DNA of 64,000 nucleotides from an uncultured Alcanivorax sp. GTDB taxonomy: Bacteria; Pseudomonadota; Gammaproteobacteria; Pseudomonadales; Alcanivoracaceae. The notes below the pieces were generated by a model. The model saw only the letters and a list, made by a program, of their open reading frames with translations, was not told the origin of the DNA and ran no database searches. Below are positions 35,036-44,240 of this stretch, in pieces. Within the stretch, counting starts at the first letter, position 1. Each line of letters begins with the position of its first letter. Made by a program: the position numbers and the translations under genes. The stretch covers positions 124,001-188,000 of the forward strand of contig NZ_CAMYIV010000004.1 in assembly GCF_947258575.1 (NCBI RefSeq), written 5' to 3'.

Positions 35036-35458
35036 CTAGCGGACAGTGGTAATGGCCTTGGTCACCGAGCCGGTGGCAATCAGGCGCTCTTCGCCACTGG
35101 CATTCACCGCCAGGGCTTCTGCCCGCATGGCTGCCAGAGTGCGGCCCAGTCGATCTAGCCGCGCGCGGATGACCACGCTTTCGCCTTTCATGGCCGCGCG
35201 CAACACACTACTGTGCGTTTCGATGGTCACCGGTTGTTGATCCGCGGACAGTGATGGCACCACCGCAAAGAAGCAGGCCACGTCCATCAATGCGTAGACA
35301 ATGCCGCCATGCAGGGCGCCCATGGGGTTGGCGGTGAAATCGTTCACCGCAAACCGCACCTCGCTGCGGCCTTCGCCGGCGCTCAGCAATTCCAGCTCGC
35401 AGGCGCTATGCAGGGGGTGGGCAAGAACGGAATCACGGACTTCTTCCAGGCGGCTCAT
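35036..35458 (-). CDS. PaaI-family hotdog-fold thioesterase
   Basis: 140 residues in a single hotdog domain: FTANPMGALHGGIVYALMDVA (the HGG region with the catalytic Asp nearby) and TIETHSSVLRAAMKGESVVI. PaaI-type enzymes hydrolyse acyl- or aryl-CoA thioesters as tetramers. Substrate not predictable; the many fatty-acid genes in the window make a medium-chain acyl-CoA plausible. It diverges from the metal-efflux operon. Confidence 0.82.
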   Translation of the reverse strand: MSRLEEVRDSVLAHPLHSACELELLSAGEGRSEVRFAVNDFTANPMGALHGGIVYALMDVACFFAVVPSLSADQQPVTIETHSSVLRAAMKGESVVIRARLDRLGRTLAAMRAEALAVNASGEERLIATGSVTKAITTVR

Positions 35459-35596
35459 GGTCTCTCTCGTCTGATAAAGGGGGCCATTACTCTGCCTCCT
35501 GCGGTGCTGGCTGTGAATGACCGGATGAAACTAAATCCCTTGACCGGGGTCTTCACTATTCGCACAGTAGAAACCCCTCAACCCACGGCAGGCACC

Positions 35597-35890
35597 ATGA
35601 AGGCACTGGTCTGGACATTGCTGCTGATCATCTGCACACACGTGCTGGTGCTTGATGCCATGCATCATGAGCACGATGCCGACGTGGCCATGGAGCAGCT
35701 CGACGCCGCTCCCGCTCAGCTGGATGTGCTCGATGCCGGTGGTGATCACTGCTGCCAGTGCCATGGTTTCATGGCCAGCGCGGATTGCGCCCCCGCACGG
35801 TTGCCCGCGCCGCCGGCCCGAGTGCTGGCGCTGCGCCCTCCCTTGCCGGATGCCCCGGCTGACAATCCGTTCCGCCCTCCCATCGCCTGA
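35597..35890 (+). CDS. Small secreted Cys/His-rich protein of the czc operon
   Basis: 97 residues with a signal peptide (about 1-20) followed by AMHHEHDADVAMEQLD and GGDHCCQCHGFMAS, a likely metal-binding stretch, and a proline-rich tail. Small proteins of this kind often open czcCBA-type operons; family otherwise not recognised. The outer-membrane gene starts 67 bp downstream. The ATG at 35597 is chosen because translation upstream of it is antisense to the thioesterase. Confidence 0.65.
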   Translation: MKALVWTLLLIICTHVLVLDAMHHEHDADVAMEQLDAAPAQLDVLDAGGDHCCQCHGFMASADCAPARLPAPPARVLALRPPLPDAPADNPFRPPIA

Positions 35891-35957
35891 TCGTTTTCCC
35901 GACCCTGAGTCGCGCCTGAGCGCGACAGATTCCGGATAACCGATCAGGAGCTTTCCT

Positions 35958-37190
35958 ATGGAAAGTCTGTCCGCAGTAGTGCGCCGTTGCGCACTGCTAC
36001 TGCTGCTGTGCGCCACCGGCGCGCAGGCAGAAACTGCCCCCGGCCAGTGGGCCGGCTGGCTGCAACAACAGATCAACAATCTGCCCGCCAGCCGGGCCAT
36101 CAATGCCGAACAGGAACGCTGGCTGGCGGAAAACCGCGATGCGGCCCAGCCGCTCTATAACCCGGAACTGAACATCGGCTATGAAGACAGTGCCGACACC
36201 ACCAGAACCGTGGGCCTTAGCCAGACCCTGGACTGGTCCGGCAAGGCCCGCGCCAACCGCGATGCCGTAGCGGTACGCGATAGCCTGGCGCAACTGCGTG
36301 CCGACAAGGCCCGCGCCAGCCTGGTGGCGGACAGCCTGAATGCCCTGGTGGCATTCGATGCCGCCCGTGCCCGCCTGGCGGCCACCCGACAACAGGAACA
36401 GCAGCTGTCTGCACTCAGCGACCTGATACGCCGCCGCGAACAGGCCGGCGACCTGGGGCAGGTGGATGCACAACTGGCCTGGCTGTCCCTGGCCGAGACC
36501 CAACAGACCATGGCGCAAGCGGAAAGCGACGCCACCGCTGCCGCCACCCGGCTGCGGCAGGTGTTGGCCAGTGCCCAGCCGGGCCAACCTCTACCGGCCG
36601 CTCGCCATTGGCAGGCGGTTGCCGTCAGTACCGATGCCTCACAACGCTTGCCGGCCAGCTTCGATCTGCGTCTGGCCCAGCAGCAGCTGGCGCTGGCCGA
36701 GCAGGACGCCACCGTGGCGGGCCGGCAGCGCCGGGCCGATCCCACCCTGGGTGTCAGTGTCGGCAAGGAAGGCGACGATAACCTGTGGGGCGTGGACATC
36801 AGCCTGCCCTTGAAGCTCTTTAATACCGGTAAAGAGCGATACCAGGCCGCCCTGGCCGACAGCGATGCCCGCCGTGCCCTGCTGGAGAAAACCCGCGCCG
36901 ATATCGCCGCTCGCCTGGACGGTGCCCTGCGCGATTACCAGCAGCGTCGTGAGCGCTGGCAAACCTGGCAGCAACTCACCGGCGACACCTTGTCTCGCAG
37001 CGATGCGCTGCTGCAACGGGTCTGGCAACAAGGCGAGCTCACCACCCAGAACTACCTGCAGGCTCTTAACCAGCGTCTCGATACCCGCCTGTCCGGTATC
37101 GCCCTGCGCGAAGCCATGCAACAGGCCTGGGTTCGATGGCTCCGGGAAAGTGCCCAGCTCAACGATTGGCTGAATCAGCTGGCGAACTAA
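35958..37190 (+). CDS. czcC: Outer-membrane efflux protein, CzcC/TolC family
   Basis: 410 residues. Signal peptide 1-25, then two outer-membrane-efflux repeats with long coiled coils rich in Ala, Arg, Gln: WLAENRDAAQPLYNPELNIG, TVGLSQTLDWSGKARANRDA, and the second repeat with PTLGVSVGKEGDDNLWGVDI. TolC-like trimers form the outer-membrane channel of heavy-metal RND systems. First large gene of the czcCBA-type operon. Confidence 0.85.
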   Translation: MESLSAVVRRCALLLLLCATGAQAETAPGQWAGWLQQQINNLPASRAINAEQERWLAENRDAAQPLYNPELNIGYEDSADTTRTVGLSQTLDWSGKARANRDAVAVRDSLAQLRADKARASLVADSLNALVAFDAARARLAATRQQEQQLSALSDLIRRREQAGDLGQVDAQLAWLSLAETQQTMAQAESDATAAATRLRQVLASAQPGQPLPAARHWQAVAVSTDASQRLPASFDLRLAQQQLALAEQDATVAGRQRRADPTLGVSVGKEGDDNLWGVDISLPLKLFNTGKERYQAALADSDARRALLEKTRADIAARLDGALRDYQQRRERWQTWQQLTGDTLSRSDALLQRVWQQGELTTQNYLQALNQRLDTRLSGIALREAMQQAWVRWLRESAQLNDWLNQLAN

Positions 37191-37223
37191 TCCATCAGGT
37201 TACGACTGACCTTAACAATTGCT

Positions 37224-37304
37224 GTAGGAGCGCCACTTGAGGCGCGAATGGTTTCTGCGACAAGCGGTGCCAACTTCTTCGCGCCCTTAACGGCGCGCCT
37301 ACAA
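37224..37304. repeat. REP-like inverted pair between czcC and czcB
   Basis: GTAGGAGCGCCACTTGAGGC followed by GCGAA (37224-37248) faces an inverted partner TTCGCGCCCTTAACGGCGCG then CCTAC (about 37279-37303). The two units form an imperfect long hairpin inside the operon and might adjust downstream expression or mRNA stability. Confidence 0.55.
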
Positions 37305-37320
37305 AAAAATTGGAAATTTT

Positions 37321-38541
37321 ATGAAAATCAAAATGAAACTTCAGAAAAAGCCATTGGCGATAGCGCTGCTGGCGACGTTGTCTCTCCCCGCTTGGGGCGA
37401 AGAAAACCACGCCCATGCCCACAACGAAAGCAACGAAAAACAGCAACATACCCAACAACCGGCACCGGACGACAATGCCGGCCACGATAGCCATGACCAC
37501 GGCGGTGCATCCGAAGACGCCCATGAGGAAGTAACTGTCCTGGAGCTAACCGCGGAACAGCAAAAAATGCTGAACCTGCAGGTCATCACCTTGCAGCCGA
37601 AAGCAAACGCCACCCGGACCCTGACCGTCCCGGCAGAAATTATCAGCAACCAGTATCGCACCTGGGTAGTACCGGTACGCATCGACTCCCAGGTGCAATC
37701 GCGCAGCGCTACCCTGGGTCAGCACATGGAAAAGGGCGAGCCCATCGCCACCCTGTTCAGCCCGGCCATGGCGCAACTGCAAAGTGATTTGCAGGTGGCT
37801 GCCGATGCCTGGCGGCGGGTCAACAATCTGGGCCGTCGCACCGTGGGCAACCAGCGTTACCTGGATGCCCGTGGCGACTATCAGGCCCTGCGCGCCCGTG
37901 CCAAAGGCTACGGCCTGGATGACAACGCCATCACCGCCATCGAAGCCGGCAACAGCGAAAAGGGCGTCTACACTCTCACCGCCCCGGATGACGGCCTGGT
38001 GCTGGAAGATGCTTTTCAGCAAGGCCAGTGGCTCACGGCCGGCAGCGCCCTGGTGACGCTGGTGGATGAATCCGAACTGTGGGCAGAAGCGGCCCTGCCA
38101 CCGAGCCCCGGCCTGCAAATTGCCACCGGCACCCCGGCGCGAGTGATCGTGGGTGATACCTCAGTGGAGGGCCGGGTGATTCAATCCGGCCACCGTCTGA
38201 ATCCAGTGACTCGTACCCTTGCCGTGCGCGTGGCCATTCCCAATGCCGGCCACCTGTTGCACCCGGGCATGTTCGCCGATGTGGCGTTGTCGTTGGCGGC
38301 GCCGCATGGCGCGCTCACCGTGCCCGAAGAGGCGCTCACCCGAAGCGCCGATGGCGACTGGCAACTGTTCGTGGAAGAAGAACCGGGCCGCTACAAGCCA
38401 GTGGAAATTGAGCTCCATGGCCAGTTGGCAAACCGCCGCATCGTCACCGGCATGGAACCAGGCACACGCGTGGTCACTCGCGGTGCTTTTTTCCTGGCCA
38501 GTGAAATGGCCAAGTCCGGTTTCGATATTCACAATCACTGA
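37321..38541 (+). CDS. czcB: Metal RND efflux periplasmic adaptor, CzcB family
   Basis: 406 residues. Signal peptide 1-23, then a histidine-rich tail (EENHAHAHNES, GHDSHDHGGASEDAHEE) that probably binds the transported ion in the periplasm, followed by adaptor domains: TVPAEIISNQYRTWVVPVRI, the lipoyl-like YTLTAPDDGLVLEDAFQQGQ and a membrane-proximal domain with VPEEALTRSADGDWQLFVEE. Second gene of the operon, 12 bp before czcA. Confidence 0.88.
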   Translation: MKIKMKLQKKPLAIALLATLSLPAWGEENHAHAHNESNEKQQHTQQPAPDDNAGHDSHDHGGASEDAHEEVTVLELTAEQQKMLNLQVITLQPKANATRTLTVPAEIISNQYRTWVVPVRIDSQVQSRSATLGQHMEKGEPIATLFSPAMAQLQSDLQVAADAWRRVNNLGRRTVGNQRYLDARGDYQALRARAKGYGLDDNAITAIEAGNSEKGVYTLTAPDDGLVLEDAFQQGQWLTAGSALVTLVDESELWAEAALPPSPGLQIATGTPARVIVGDTSVEGRVIQSGHRLNPVTRTLAVRVAIPNAGHLLHPGMFADVALSLAAPHGALTVPEEALTRSADGDWQLFVEEEPGRYKPVEIELHGQLANRRIVTGMEPGTRVVTRGAFFLASEMAKSGFDIHNH

Positions 38542-38552
38542 GGATCACCGTC

Positions 38553-41500
38553 ATGTTTAATCGACTTGTCGATTGGGCGGTGAACAACCGCCTCATTGTC
38601 TTGCTACTACTGATCATCACCATCGGCGTGATCGGCTGGCAACTCCCCAATCTGAAACTGGATGCCTTCCCGGACGTGACCAACGTCCAGGTGCAGGTGA
38701 ACACCGAAGCCGAAGGCCTGGCCGCGGAAGAAGTGGAACAGCTCATCACCTACCCCATCGAGGCGGTGATGTATGCATTACCGCAGGTGGCAGAGGTGCG
38801 CTCCATCTCCAAAACCGGCCTGTCCATCGTCACCGTGGTGTTCGAGGAAGGCACCGATATCTACTTCGCCCGCCAGCTGGTTTTCGAACGCTTGCAGGCC
38901 GCCCGGGAAGATATTCCCGACGGCGTCGGCACCCCGGAAATGGGCCCCAACACTTCCGGCCTGGGTCAGGTCTATCAATACCTGCTCACCGCCGAGCCCG
39001 GCTCCAATGTGGATGCCATGCAATTGCGCAGCCTCAACGATTGGGTGGTGAAACTGCTGCTCATGCCGGTGGGTGGCGTCACCGATGTGCTCAGCTATGG
39101 CGGTGAAGTGCGCCAGTATCAGGTCAACGTGAACCCCACCCGGCTGCTGGCCTACGACCTGAGCCTGCAACAGGTCATGGATGCCATCGCCGCCAACAAC
39201 CGCAACGCCGGTGGCTGGTATCTGGATCGCGGCGCCGAGCAATTGGTGATTCGCGGCATGGGCTGGGTCGGCAGCGGCCAGCAAGGGCTCGGTGACATTG
39301 CCGCCATTCCCCTCAAGGAAGTGGACGGCACCCAGGTGCGCGTCAGCGATGTGGCGAAAGTGGAATTCGGCGGCGAGATCCGTCAGGGCGCCCTCACCAT
39401 GACCCGCCGTGAAGCCAACGGCGAACCGGAAGCCCTGGGTGAAGTGGTAGCCGGCATCGTGCTCAAGCGCATGGGCGCCAATACCAAGGCCACCATCGAT
39501 GGCATCAAGGCCCGCGAAGCGCGCATCCAGCAGGCCCTGCCGGACGGTGTGCAGTTCCAGGTGTTCTACGACCAGGCAGATCTGGTGGAAAAAGCGGTGA
39601 GCACCGTGGTCACCGCCTTGCTGCTGGCCTTCGTGTTTATCGTCATCGTGCTGGCTCTGTTCCTGATGAACATCCGCGCCACGGCCTTGGTACTGTTGTC
39701 CATTCCGCTTTCCATTGGTCTGGCCTTGTTGGCGATGGCCAGCCTGGGCATGTCTGCCAACCTGATGTCGCTGGGTGGCCTGGCCGTGGCCATTGGCATG
39801 TTGGTGGATGGCTCCGTGGTGATGGTGGAAAACATTTTCAAACACCTGAGCCAGAAAGAGGGCAGTCACGATTCACAGGGCGGCATCGCCTTGAGAGTCA
39901 AAGACGCCGCCCAGGAAGTGGCGCGGCCGGTGTTCTTTGCCGCCAGCATTATCCTGGTGGTGTTCCTGCCCCTGTTCGCCTTCGAAGGGGTGGAAGCGAA
40001 GATGTTCGTGCCCATGGCTATCAGCATCATGCTCGCCATGACCGCCGCCGTACTGGTGGCGCTGATCGTGGTGCCGGCACTGGCCGGGTTCGTGTTCCGT
40101 AATGGCGTGGAAGAAAAACCCAACAAACTGATGCAGTGGCTGGAAGCCCGCTATCGCTCCCTGCTGGGCAAAGCCATGCAGGCCCGTAAAGTGGTGGTCG
40201 GTGGAGCGGTGGGTTTGTTTGCCCTGGCGCTGGCTACCACGCCGTTTATTGGCACTGAATTCGTGCCGGTGCTGGAAGAGGGGACGTTGGCGTTACGTGT
40301 GACGCTGGCGCCGTCCTCCAGTCTCGATACTGCGTTGGACGTGGGGAAAAAACTGGAGAAGGAAATCATGGCCTTCCCGGAAGTCACCTACGCGCTCAGC
40401 CGGGTAGGGCGTGCCGAAATCGGTGGCGACCCGGAACCGGTGAGCAACGTGGAAATCTATATCGGTCTCAAGCCTGTAGATGAATGGGAGAGCGCCAGCA
40501 ATCGCCTTGAGTTGCAGGAAAAAATTCAGCAAAAGCTCGATGTGCATCCGGGCCTGCTTCTCAACTTTTCCCAACCCATCGCCATGCGCGTGGACGAACT
40601 GCTCTCCGGCGTAAAGGCGCAACTGGCCATCAAACTGTTCGGTCCGGATCTCAACGTGCTCCAGGAAAAAGGCGAAGCCATCACTCAGGTCGTCAAAGCC
40701 GTGGATGGCGCCACCGATGTGCAACTGGAACAGATCGCCGGTGAAGCCCAGCTGGTCGTCACCCCGGACCGCAACGCCCTCAGTCGCTACGGCCTGAGTG
40801 TGGATCAGGTCATGGATCTGGTCAGCAACGGCCTGGGTGGCGGCAGCGCCGGGCAGGTGATTAACGGCAACGAACGTTACGACATCTACGTGCGTCTGGA
40901 ACAGAACGCCCGCAAGGACGCCGAAGCCATCCGCAACCTGCGCCTCAAAGCCGCCGACGGTGCCTGGGTGCGGCTTATGGATGTGGCGGATGTGTCCCTG
41001 GTCTCCGGCCCACCCCAGATCAGCCGCGACGACGTGCAACGTCGCGTGGTCATCCAGGCCAACGTGGCCGGCCGCGACATGGGCTCCGTGGTGGCCGACA
41101 TTCAGAACGCCATCGACAGCGACGTCGACCTGCCCGCCGGCTACAGCGTGGATATAGGCGGCCAATACGAAAACCAGCAGCGCGCCCAGCAACGCCTGGC
41201 CATGGTGGTGCCCGTGGCCGTGGGGCTGATCGCCCTGTTGCTCTACTTCGCCTTCGGCTCAGTCGCCCAGGCCGCCCTGATCCTGGTCAACGTTCCCCTG
41301 GCCCTCATTGGCGGCATCCTCGCCCTGGCCCTCAGCGGCCAGTACCTGTCCGTGCCCAGCTCCGTGGGCTTTATCACCCTGTTCGGGGTGGCGGTGCTCA
41401 ATGGGGTGGTGATGGTGGAAGCCATCAATCATCGGCTGCGCGATGGCGAAGCGCTGGACACCGCCATCTTCGAAGGCGCTGTCTCCCGCCTGCGCCCGGT

Positions 41501-41696
41501 ACTGATGACCGCGCTGACCTCCATGCTGGGGGTGATTCCTATGTTGCTGGCCACCGGGGTTGGCAGTGAAGTGCAGCGGCCGCTGGCGGTGGTGATCGTG
41601 GGTGGGCTGGTATCGGCGACGGCGTTGACCTTGTTGGTGTTGCCGAGTCTTTATGGGGTGTTTTCGAAGGAGAAGGTAGCAGGGTTACAGCGATAA
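38553..41696 (+). CDS. czcA: Heavy-metal efflux RND transporter, CzcA family
   Basis: 1047 residues with the HME-RND N terminus MFNRLVDWAVNNRLIVLLLL, LKLDAFPDVTNVQVQVNTEA and ITYPIEAVMYALPQVAEVRS. Twelve membrane helices. The TM4 segment reads GGLAVAIGMLVDGSVVMVEN; the aspartate-phenylalanine pair of zinc/cobalt exporters (DFG-x-x-x-DGAVV) is not present, so specificity may differ from canonical CzcA and resemble CusA-like or unassigned subfamilies. Operon order is small Cys/His protein, czcC, czcB, czcA. A hairpin follows. Confidence 0.9.
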   Translation: MFNRLVDWAVNNRLIVLLLLIITIGVIGWQLPNLKLDAFPDVTNVQVQVNTEAEGLAAEEVEQLITYPIEAVMYALPQVAEVRSISKTGLSIVTVVFEEGTDIYFARQLVFERLQAAREDIPDGVGTPEMGPNTSGLGQVYQYLLTAEPGSNVDAMQLRSLNDWVVKLLLMPVGGVTDVLSYGGEVRQYQVNVNPTRLLAYDLSLQQVMDAIAANNRNAGGWYLDRGAEQLVIRGMGWVGSGQQGLGDIAAIPLKEVDGTQVRVSDVAKVEFGGEIRQGALTMTRREANGEPEALGEVVAGIVLKRMGANTKATIDGIKAREARIQQALPDGVQFQVFYDQADLVEKAVSTVVTALLLAFVFIVIVLALFLMNIRATALVLLSIPLSIGLALLAMASLGMSANLMSLGGLAVAIGMLVDGSVVMVENIFKHLSQKEGSHDSQGGIALRVKDAAQEVARPVFFAASIILVVFLPLFAFEGVEAKMFVPMAISIMLAMTAAVLVALIVVPALAGFVFRNGVEEKPNKLMQWLEARYRSLLGKAMQARKVVVGGAVGLFALALATTPFIGTEFVPVLEEGTLALRVTLAPSSSLDTALDVGKKLEKEIMAFPEVTYALSRVGRAEIGGDPEPVSNVEIYIGLKPVDEWESASNRLELQEKIQQKLDVHPGLLLNFSQPIAMRVDELLSGVKAQLAIKLFGPDLNVLQEKGEAITQVVKAVDGATDVQLEQIAGEAQLVVTPDRNALSRYGLSVDQVMDLVSNGLGGGSAGQVINGNERYDIYVRLEQNARKDAEAIRNLRLKAADGAWVRLMDVADVSLVSGPPQISRDDVQRRVVIQANVAGRDMGSVVADIQNAIDSDVDLPAGYSVDIGGQYENQQRAQQRLAMVVPVAVGLIALLLYFAFGSVAQAALILVNVPLALIGGILALALSGQYLSVPSSVGFITLFGVAVLNGVVMVEAINHRLRDGEALDTAIFEGAVSRLRPVLMTALTSMLGVIPMLLATGVGSEVQRPLAVVIVGGLVSATALTLLVLPSLYGVFSKEKVAGLQR

Positions 41697-41704
41697 TCTT
41701 ATAT

Positions 41705-41725
41705 CCCCGGCCTTCCAGGTCGGGG
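41705..41725 (+). terminator. Hairpin after czcA, probable terminator
   Basis: CCCCGGCCT (41705-41713) pairs with AGGTCGGGG (41717-41725) with one G-U pair; a T run (TTTTT) starts about 11 bases later, so termination efficiency is uncertain. Confidence 0.55.
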
Positions 41726-42029
41726 GTAGCGTCCCGTTTTTCATCAGCGCGCAAGTTGAATTTGTAAGATATGGCTTACAGAACTTTGTAAGTTGCTGAG
41801 ATAAGGTTGGTTTTAGCAAAAGAGGATGCAAGAAAAGTCCGAGTAAAAATTCCCGTTCAACACGCAAGTGCAAGAAAAATCTGTTGAGAGCGATTCGTAA
41901 TTTTGCGGTAAGCTGCTGATCGGTAGCCAGTTTGCTGTGATCCTTCGGGTGGGGTAGGTCTGGGATATACAGCGAAGTGATATATCGCATCTGCAATTTA
42001 ATACGCTGTTAGATTTCTTGGGAGATGAA
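41726..42029. other. Left boundary of the cassette array (no gene seen)
   Basis: About 300 bp, AT-richer than czcA, without a credible gene; a minus-strand open frame crossing it (41813-42223) runs into cassette 1 in the wrong direction and is not supported. ACAGCG (41970-41975) and CGCTGT (42004-42009) form an inverted pair just before the first core site, so this could be a decayed attC or attI-like site. No integrase gene is present on either strand. Confidence 0.4.
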
Positions 42030-42881
42030 GTGGAATACGCAGGTCGTGAATGGTGGTATTCGTACCGCGAGCTATTCGATGTTTGCTCGGAGAAGAAACT
42101 GTCCCGGGTTGCGGGAAGTGTACTTACACAATATTCAGGCTTGACCAAGGCTTGGGACGTTGAAGCAAATTCAGCATGGGTTTGCCGTACGTATCTCTGC
42201 ACAAAGATGATATTGAATGCCACTGTTCTGACGAATGCACTTGAGCACAGTTCTGAAACGGGACTCAGAATTGCGAATCCTTACTACGAATACTACGCGG
42301 CGCTGTCTTTGATGAGGGCCGTTGTTTACACGCTGCCCACAGTTGAGTGGTCAGGTGGAGACCTCATCTCGATTTCCCATTCGCGAGCCATTAATTTAGC
42401 TTTTGATTGGCTCGCCAAGCTTGATCAAGCTACAGCGAAACGCTTGAAGGAGCTCGCGCAGCAGTTGAAGGCGCAGCGTGAGGTGATTTCATATCGTGCG
42501 CCGGCAAGTGGGGACTCGATTCTGGACGGTGAATACGATCTTTATGAATTGCTTACCATTCTGTCAGAGTTGGCCCAGTTCAATACGGAACTACTTGAAC
42601 AGTCCCTCTCCAAGAATGCCGATCCTTCAATGTTCGTGGTTAATAGGGAGTGCGTTGCGCAGCTGTCGACCTTTGAAATTGAAGGGTTAACCTTTCATGA
42701 TTCAGAAGATTCTTACCGTCTCGACTATTTAAGACGCAAAATGCCTAGGCCCTTTAATTTGTCAGCAACAATGACCGAAGGGCAAACAGAGGACTTTATT
42801 GGTGCTTGGGACGCTGATGAAGAAGGTAAGTTTAATAACGGCGGTCCATGGGATTGGCAAAAAATCTTTGATGTGCCATAA
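42030..42881 (+). CDS. Cassette 1 protein, unknown family
   Basis: 283 residues from GTG 42030, chosen because GGGAG lies six bases upstream; a TTG four codons earlier is possible. Rich in aromatic residues and predicted mostly helical, for example YYEYYAALSLMRAVVYTLPT and ISHSRAINLAFDWLAKLDQA. No signal peptide or membrane helix. I do not recognise the fold. It is the largest cassette gene in the array and more AT-rich than the flanking chromosome. The stop lies 4 bp before the attC core. Confidence 0.72.
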   Translation: MEYAGREWWYSYRELFDVCSEKKLSRVAGSVLTQYSGLTKAWDVEANSAWVCRTYLCTKMILNATVLTNALEHSSETGLRIANPYYEYYAALSLMRAVVYTLPTVEWSGGDLISISHSRAINLAFDWLAKLDQATAKRLKELAQQLKAQREVISYRAPASGDSILDGEYDLYELLTILSELAQFNTELLEQSLSKNADPSMFVVNRECVAQLSTFEIEGLTFHDSEDSYRLDYLRRKMPRPFNLSATMTEGQTEDFIGAWDADEEGKFNNGGPWDWQKIFDVP

Positions 42882-42884
42882 GAA

Positions 42885-42983
42885 ATCTAACAAATCGCTG
42901 CAGTGGACGTTTGACTCGCCAGGCACTTTTGCTGCCGCAAAAGCACCCGTCGACTCAAACGCCCCTGAGCTCAGGCGTTATAT
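42885..42983 (+). repeat. attC site 1 (99 bp)
   Basis: R' ATCTAAC (42885-42891) to R'' GTTATAT (42977-42983). Inner arms GTTTGACTCG and CGACTCAAAC pair with one mismatch; the tip CTTTTGC-TGCC-GCAAAAG is a short perfect hairpin. This imperfect palindrome is the single-strand attC fold used by integron integrases. Confidence 0.85.
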
Positions 42984-42991
42984 CGGGTGAG

Positions 42992-43309
42992 ATGAAAAAA
43001 CTTAGCGAATGGAATGATGTTGGTGGCAAGAAAATTGAGGAAGGCCTTAGGGCTATTTCCGTTTTCCTGGGATATTGGTTCATTGCCAGAGCAATAATTA
43101 GGCTTCTGGATAAAGCAGAGCCAGAATGGTGGGCGGAGGTCGTTCTTTCTCTCGTGTACAGAGATTGGGGGTTCGGCGTATATGTAATTTACCGGCTTGT
43201 GCCGTCTTTACTGGCGATCGCCGCCTTTTGTATTTGGCGCCCCAATGCGAACTTGCTTCGATGGTTGGCCGCTCCAATTGGGTGGGTTGTATTAGTGGCA
43301 GTGAGCTAG
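42992..43309 (+). CDS. Cassette 2 membrane protein, unknown family
   Basis: 105 residues starting MKKLSEWNDVGGKKIEEGLR. Hydrophobic helices at about 22-40, 66-84 and 90-105; charged loop with RLLDKAEPEWWAEV. The ATG lies nine bases after the attC core. Probably an inner-membrane protein; family not recognised. The gene ends just before the next attC. Confidence 0.7.
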   Translation: MKKLSEWNDVGGKKIEEGLRAISVFLGYWFIARAIIRLLDKAEPEWWAEVVLSLVYRDWGFGVYVIYRLVPSLLAIAAFCIWRPNANLLRWLAAPIGWVVLVAVS

Positions 43310-43311
43310 AG

Positions 43312-43389
43312 ATATAACAAGCCGCGGCAGACGGATCAAATTTCCGCTCCTTCGTCGCTACAATTTTCCCGCTGCGCGGGGCGTTATGC
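43312..43389 (+). repeat. attC site 2 (78 bp)
   Basis: R' ATATAAC (43312-43318) to R'' GTTATGC (43383-43389). The arms CGCGGCAGACGG and CCCGCTGCGCGG-like sequence near the right end pair imperfectly. The site starts 3 bp after the stop of cassette 2. Confidence 0.8.
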
Positions 43390-43404
43390 ACGGGGGAGGC
43401 CTAA

Positions 43405-43884
43405 GTGAGCATGCCGGAAAGCATGAAAGAAGAACTTCAGGCTTGGAATGGTGGGGATGGGATAGATTTAGAGACCTGGCTGGATAGTGCCGGGGATTAC
43501 TCTCTAGCCGTAGGTTATACAGAGATATTTTGCCCTAAGTTTGTTGAGCACAAGGGCTATATTCTTGCAGCAGAAGAGCCCTTGCATGAGGAGTATCTAA
43601 GAAACTTGAAAGGGTTCGAATCTAGAGAGGGTGCTACTCCCAAGTCCGTTGAATGGGTTATGAACCATTTCCACCTGTCTTTCATCCATTTGGGGTCAAA
43701 AGATATATCACCTGACAAGCTGGTTTTCTTGGGTAATGCCCTAAAAGAAACATATGAAGCAAGGCTTAGCTACTTTTTTCCAGATAAACCGTGCATTGTC
43801 GAGTTTCATATTCCGGATGATCAATATAACTTCGAGGCATACCAGATAACGTTTTGGCAGGCTAAACATGACCAAAGTGCATAA
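43405..43884 (+). CDS. Cassette 3 cytosolic protein, unknown family
   Basis: 159 residues. GTG 43405 has GGGGGAGG six bases upstream; ATG 43411 is an alternative. Acidic, with WNGGDGIDLETWLDSAGDYS, FCPKFVEHKGYILAAEEPLH and VEFHIPDDQYNFEAYQITFW. No signal peptide or membrane segment. I do not recognise it. Its last residues run into the attC R' core, which starts at 43879, as is common for cassette genes. Confidence 0.72.
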   Translation: MSMPESMKEELQAWNGGDGIDLETWLDSAGDYSLAVGYTEIFCPKFVEHKGYILAAEEPLHEEYLRNLKGFESREGATPKSVEWVMNHFHLSFIHLGSKDISPDKLVFLGNALKETYEARLSYFFPDKPCIVEFHIPDDQYNFEAYQITFWQAKHDQSA

Positions 43885-43983
43885 CAATCGGCTGCACCGG
43901 ATAAATTTCCGCTGTCACCCTTTGTGCATAAAGCCGCACAAAGGCCGCCATCAAAAATTTACCCGGTGAGCCGGGCGTTATAA
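43879..43983 (+). repeat. attC site 3 (105 bp)
   Basis: R' GCATAAC (43879-43885) to R'' GTTATAA (43977-43983). Arms CGGCT-GCACCGGATAAATTT and AAATTTACCCGGTGAGCCG pair well, and the tip CCTTTGTGC / GCACAAAGG is perfect. The clearest attC palindrome in the array. Confidence 0.9.
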
Positions 43984-44000
43984 ATTCTAGGGGGAAGTTG

Positions 44001-44240
44001 ATGGATGAAACACAAATTTTTGCTGCTTTAAGCTATTTGGGATTTTCTTTCTTTATTGGCTTGGTTCTGGCTCCTTTGATATATAAGGATGCCAAGTCTC
44101 TTCCAAAACTGTTTCTAGGGACGAAACCATGGTTTTGGTCGCTTTGCTGCCTTTTTCAAGGGCCGTTGATTGTGGTTTTCATCTATTGGGCAATTCATCA
44201 CTCTAGTTTTAGTAATCGGGTAAATGGTGAGAATTTATAA
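44001..44240 (+). CDS. Cassette 4 small membrane protein
   Basis: 79 residues, MDETQIFAALSYLGFSFFIG, with two predicted transmembrane helices (about 8-28 and 45-65) and a short soluble C terminus. GGGGGAAG precedes the ATG by six bases. Family not recognised. The TAA stop forms part of the R' core of the next attC. Confidence 0.7.
   Translation: MDETQIFAALSYLGFSFFIGLVLAPLIYKDAKSLPKLFLGTKPWFWSLCCLFQGPLIVVFIYWAIHHSSFSNRVNGENL

Noticed and set aside
36179-36799. 206-codon minus-strand frame rich in Ser, Arg and Cys
   Set aside because: Antisense to czcC, low complexity, no ribosome-binding site.
38778-39869. 363-codon minus-strand open frame
   Set aside because: Complement of czcA; composition and absence of a domain show a shadow frame.
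41813-42223. Minus-strand frame at the left edge of the cassette array
   Set aside because: Spans the core site and the start of cassette 1 in the opposite direction; no domain and no ribosome-binding site.
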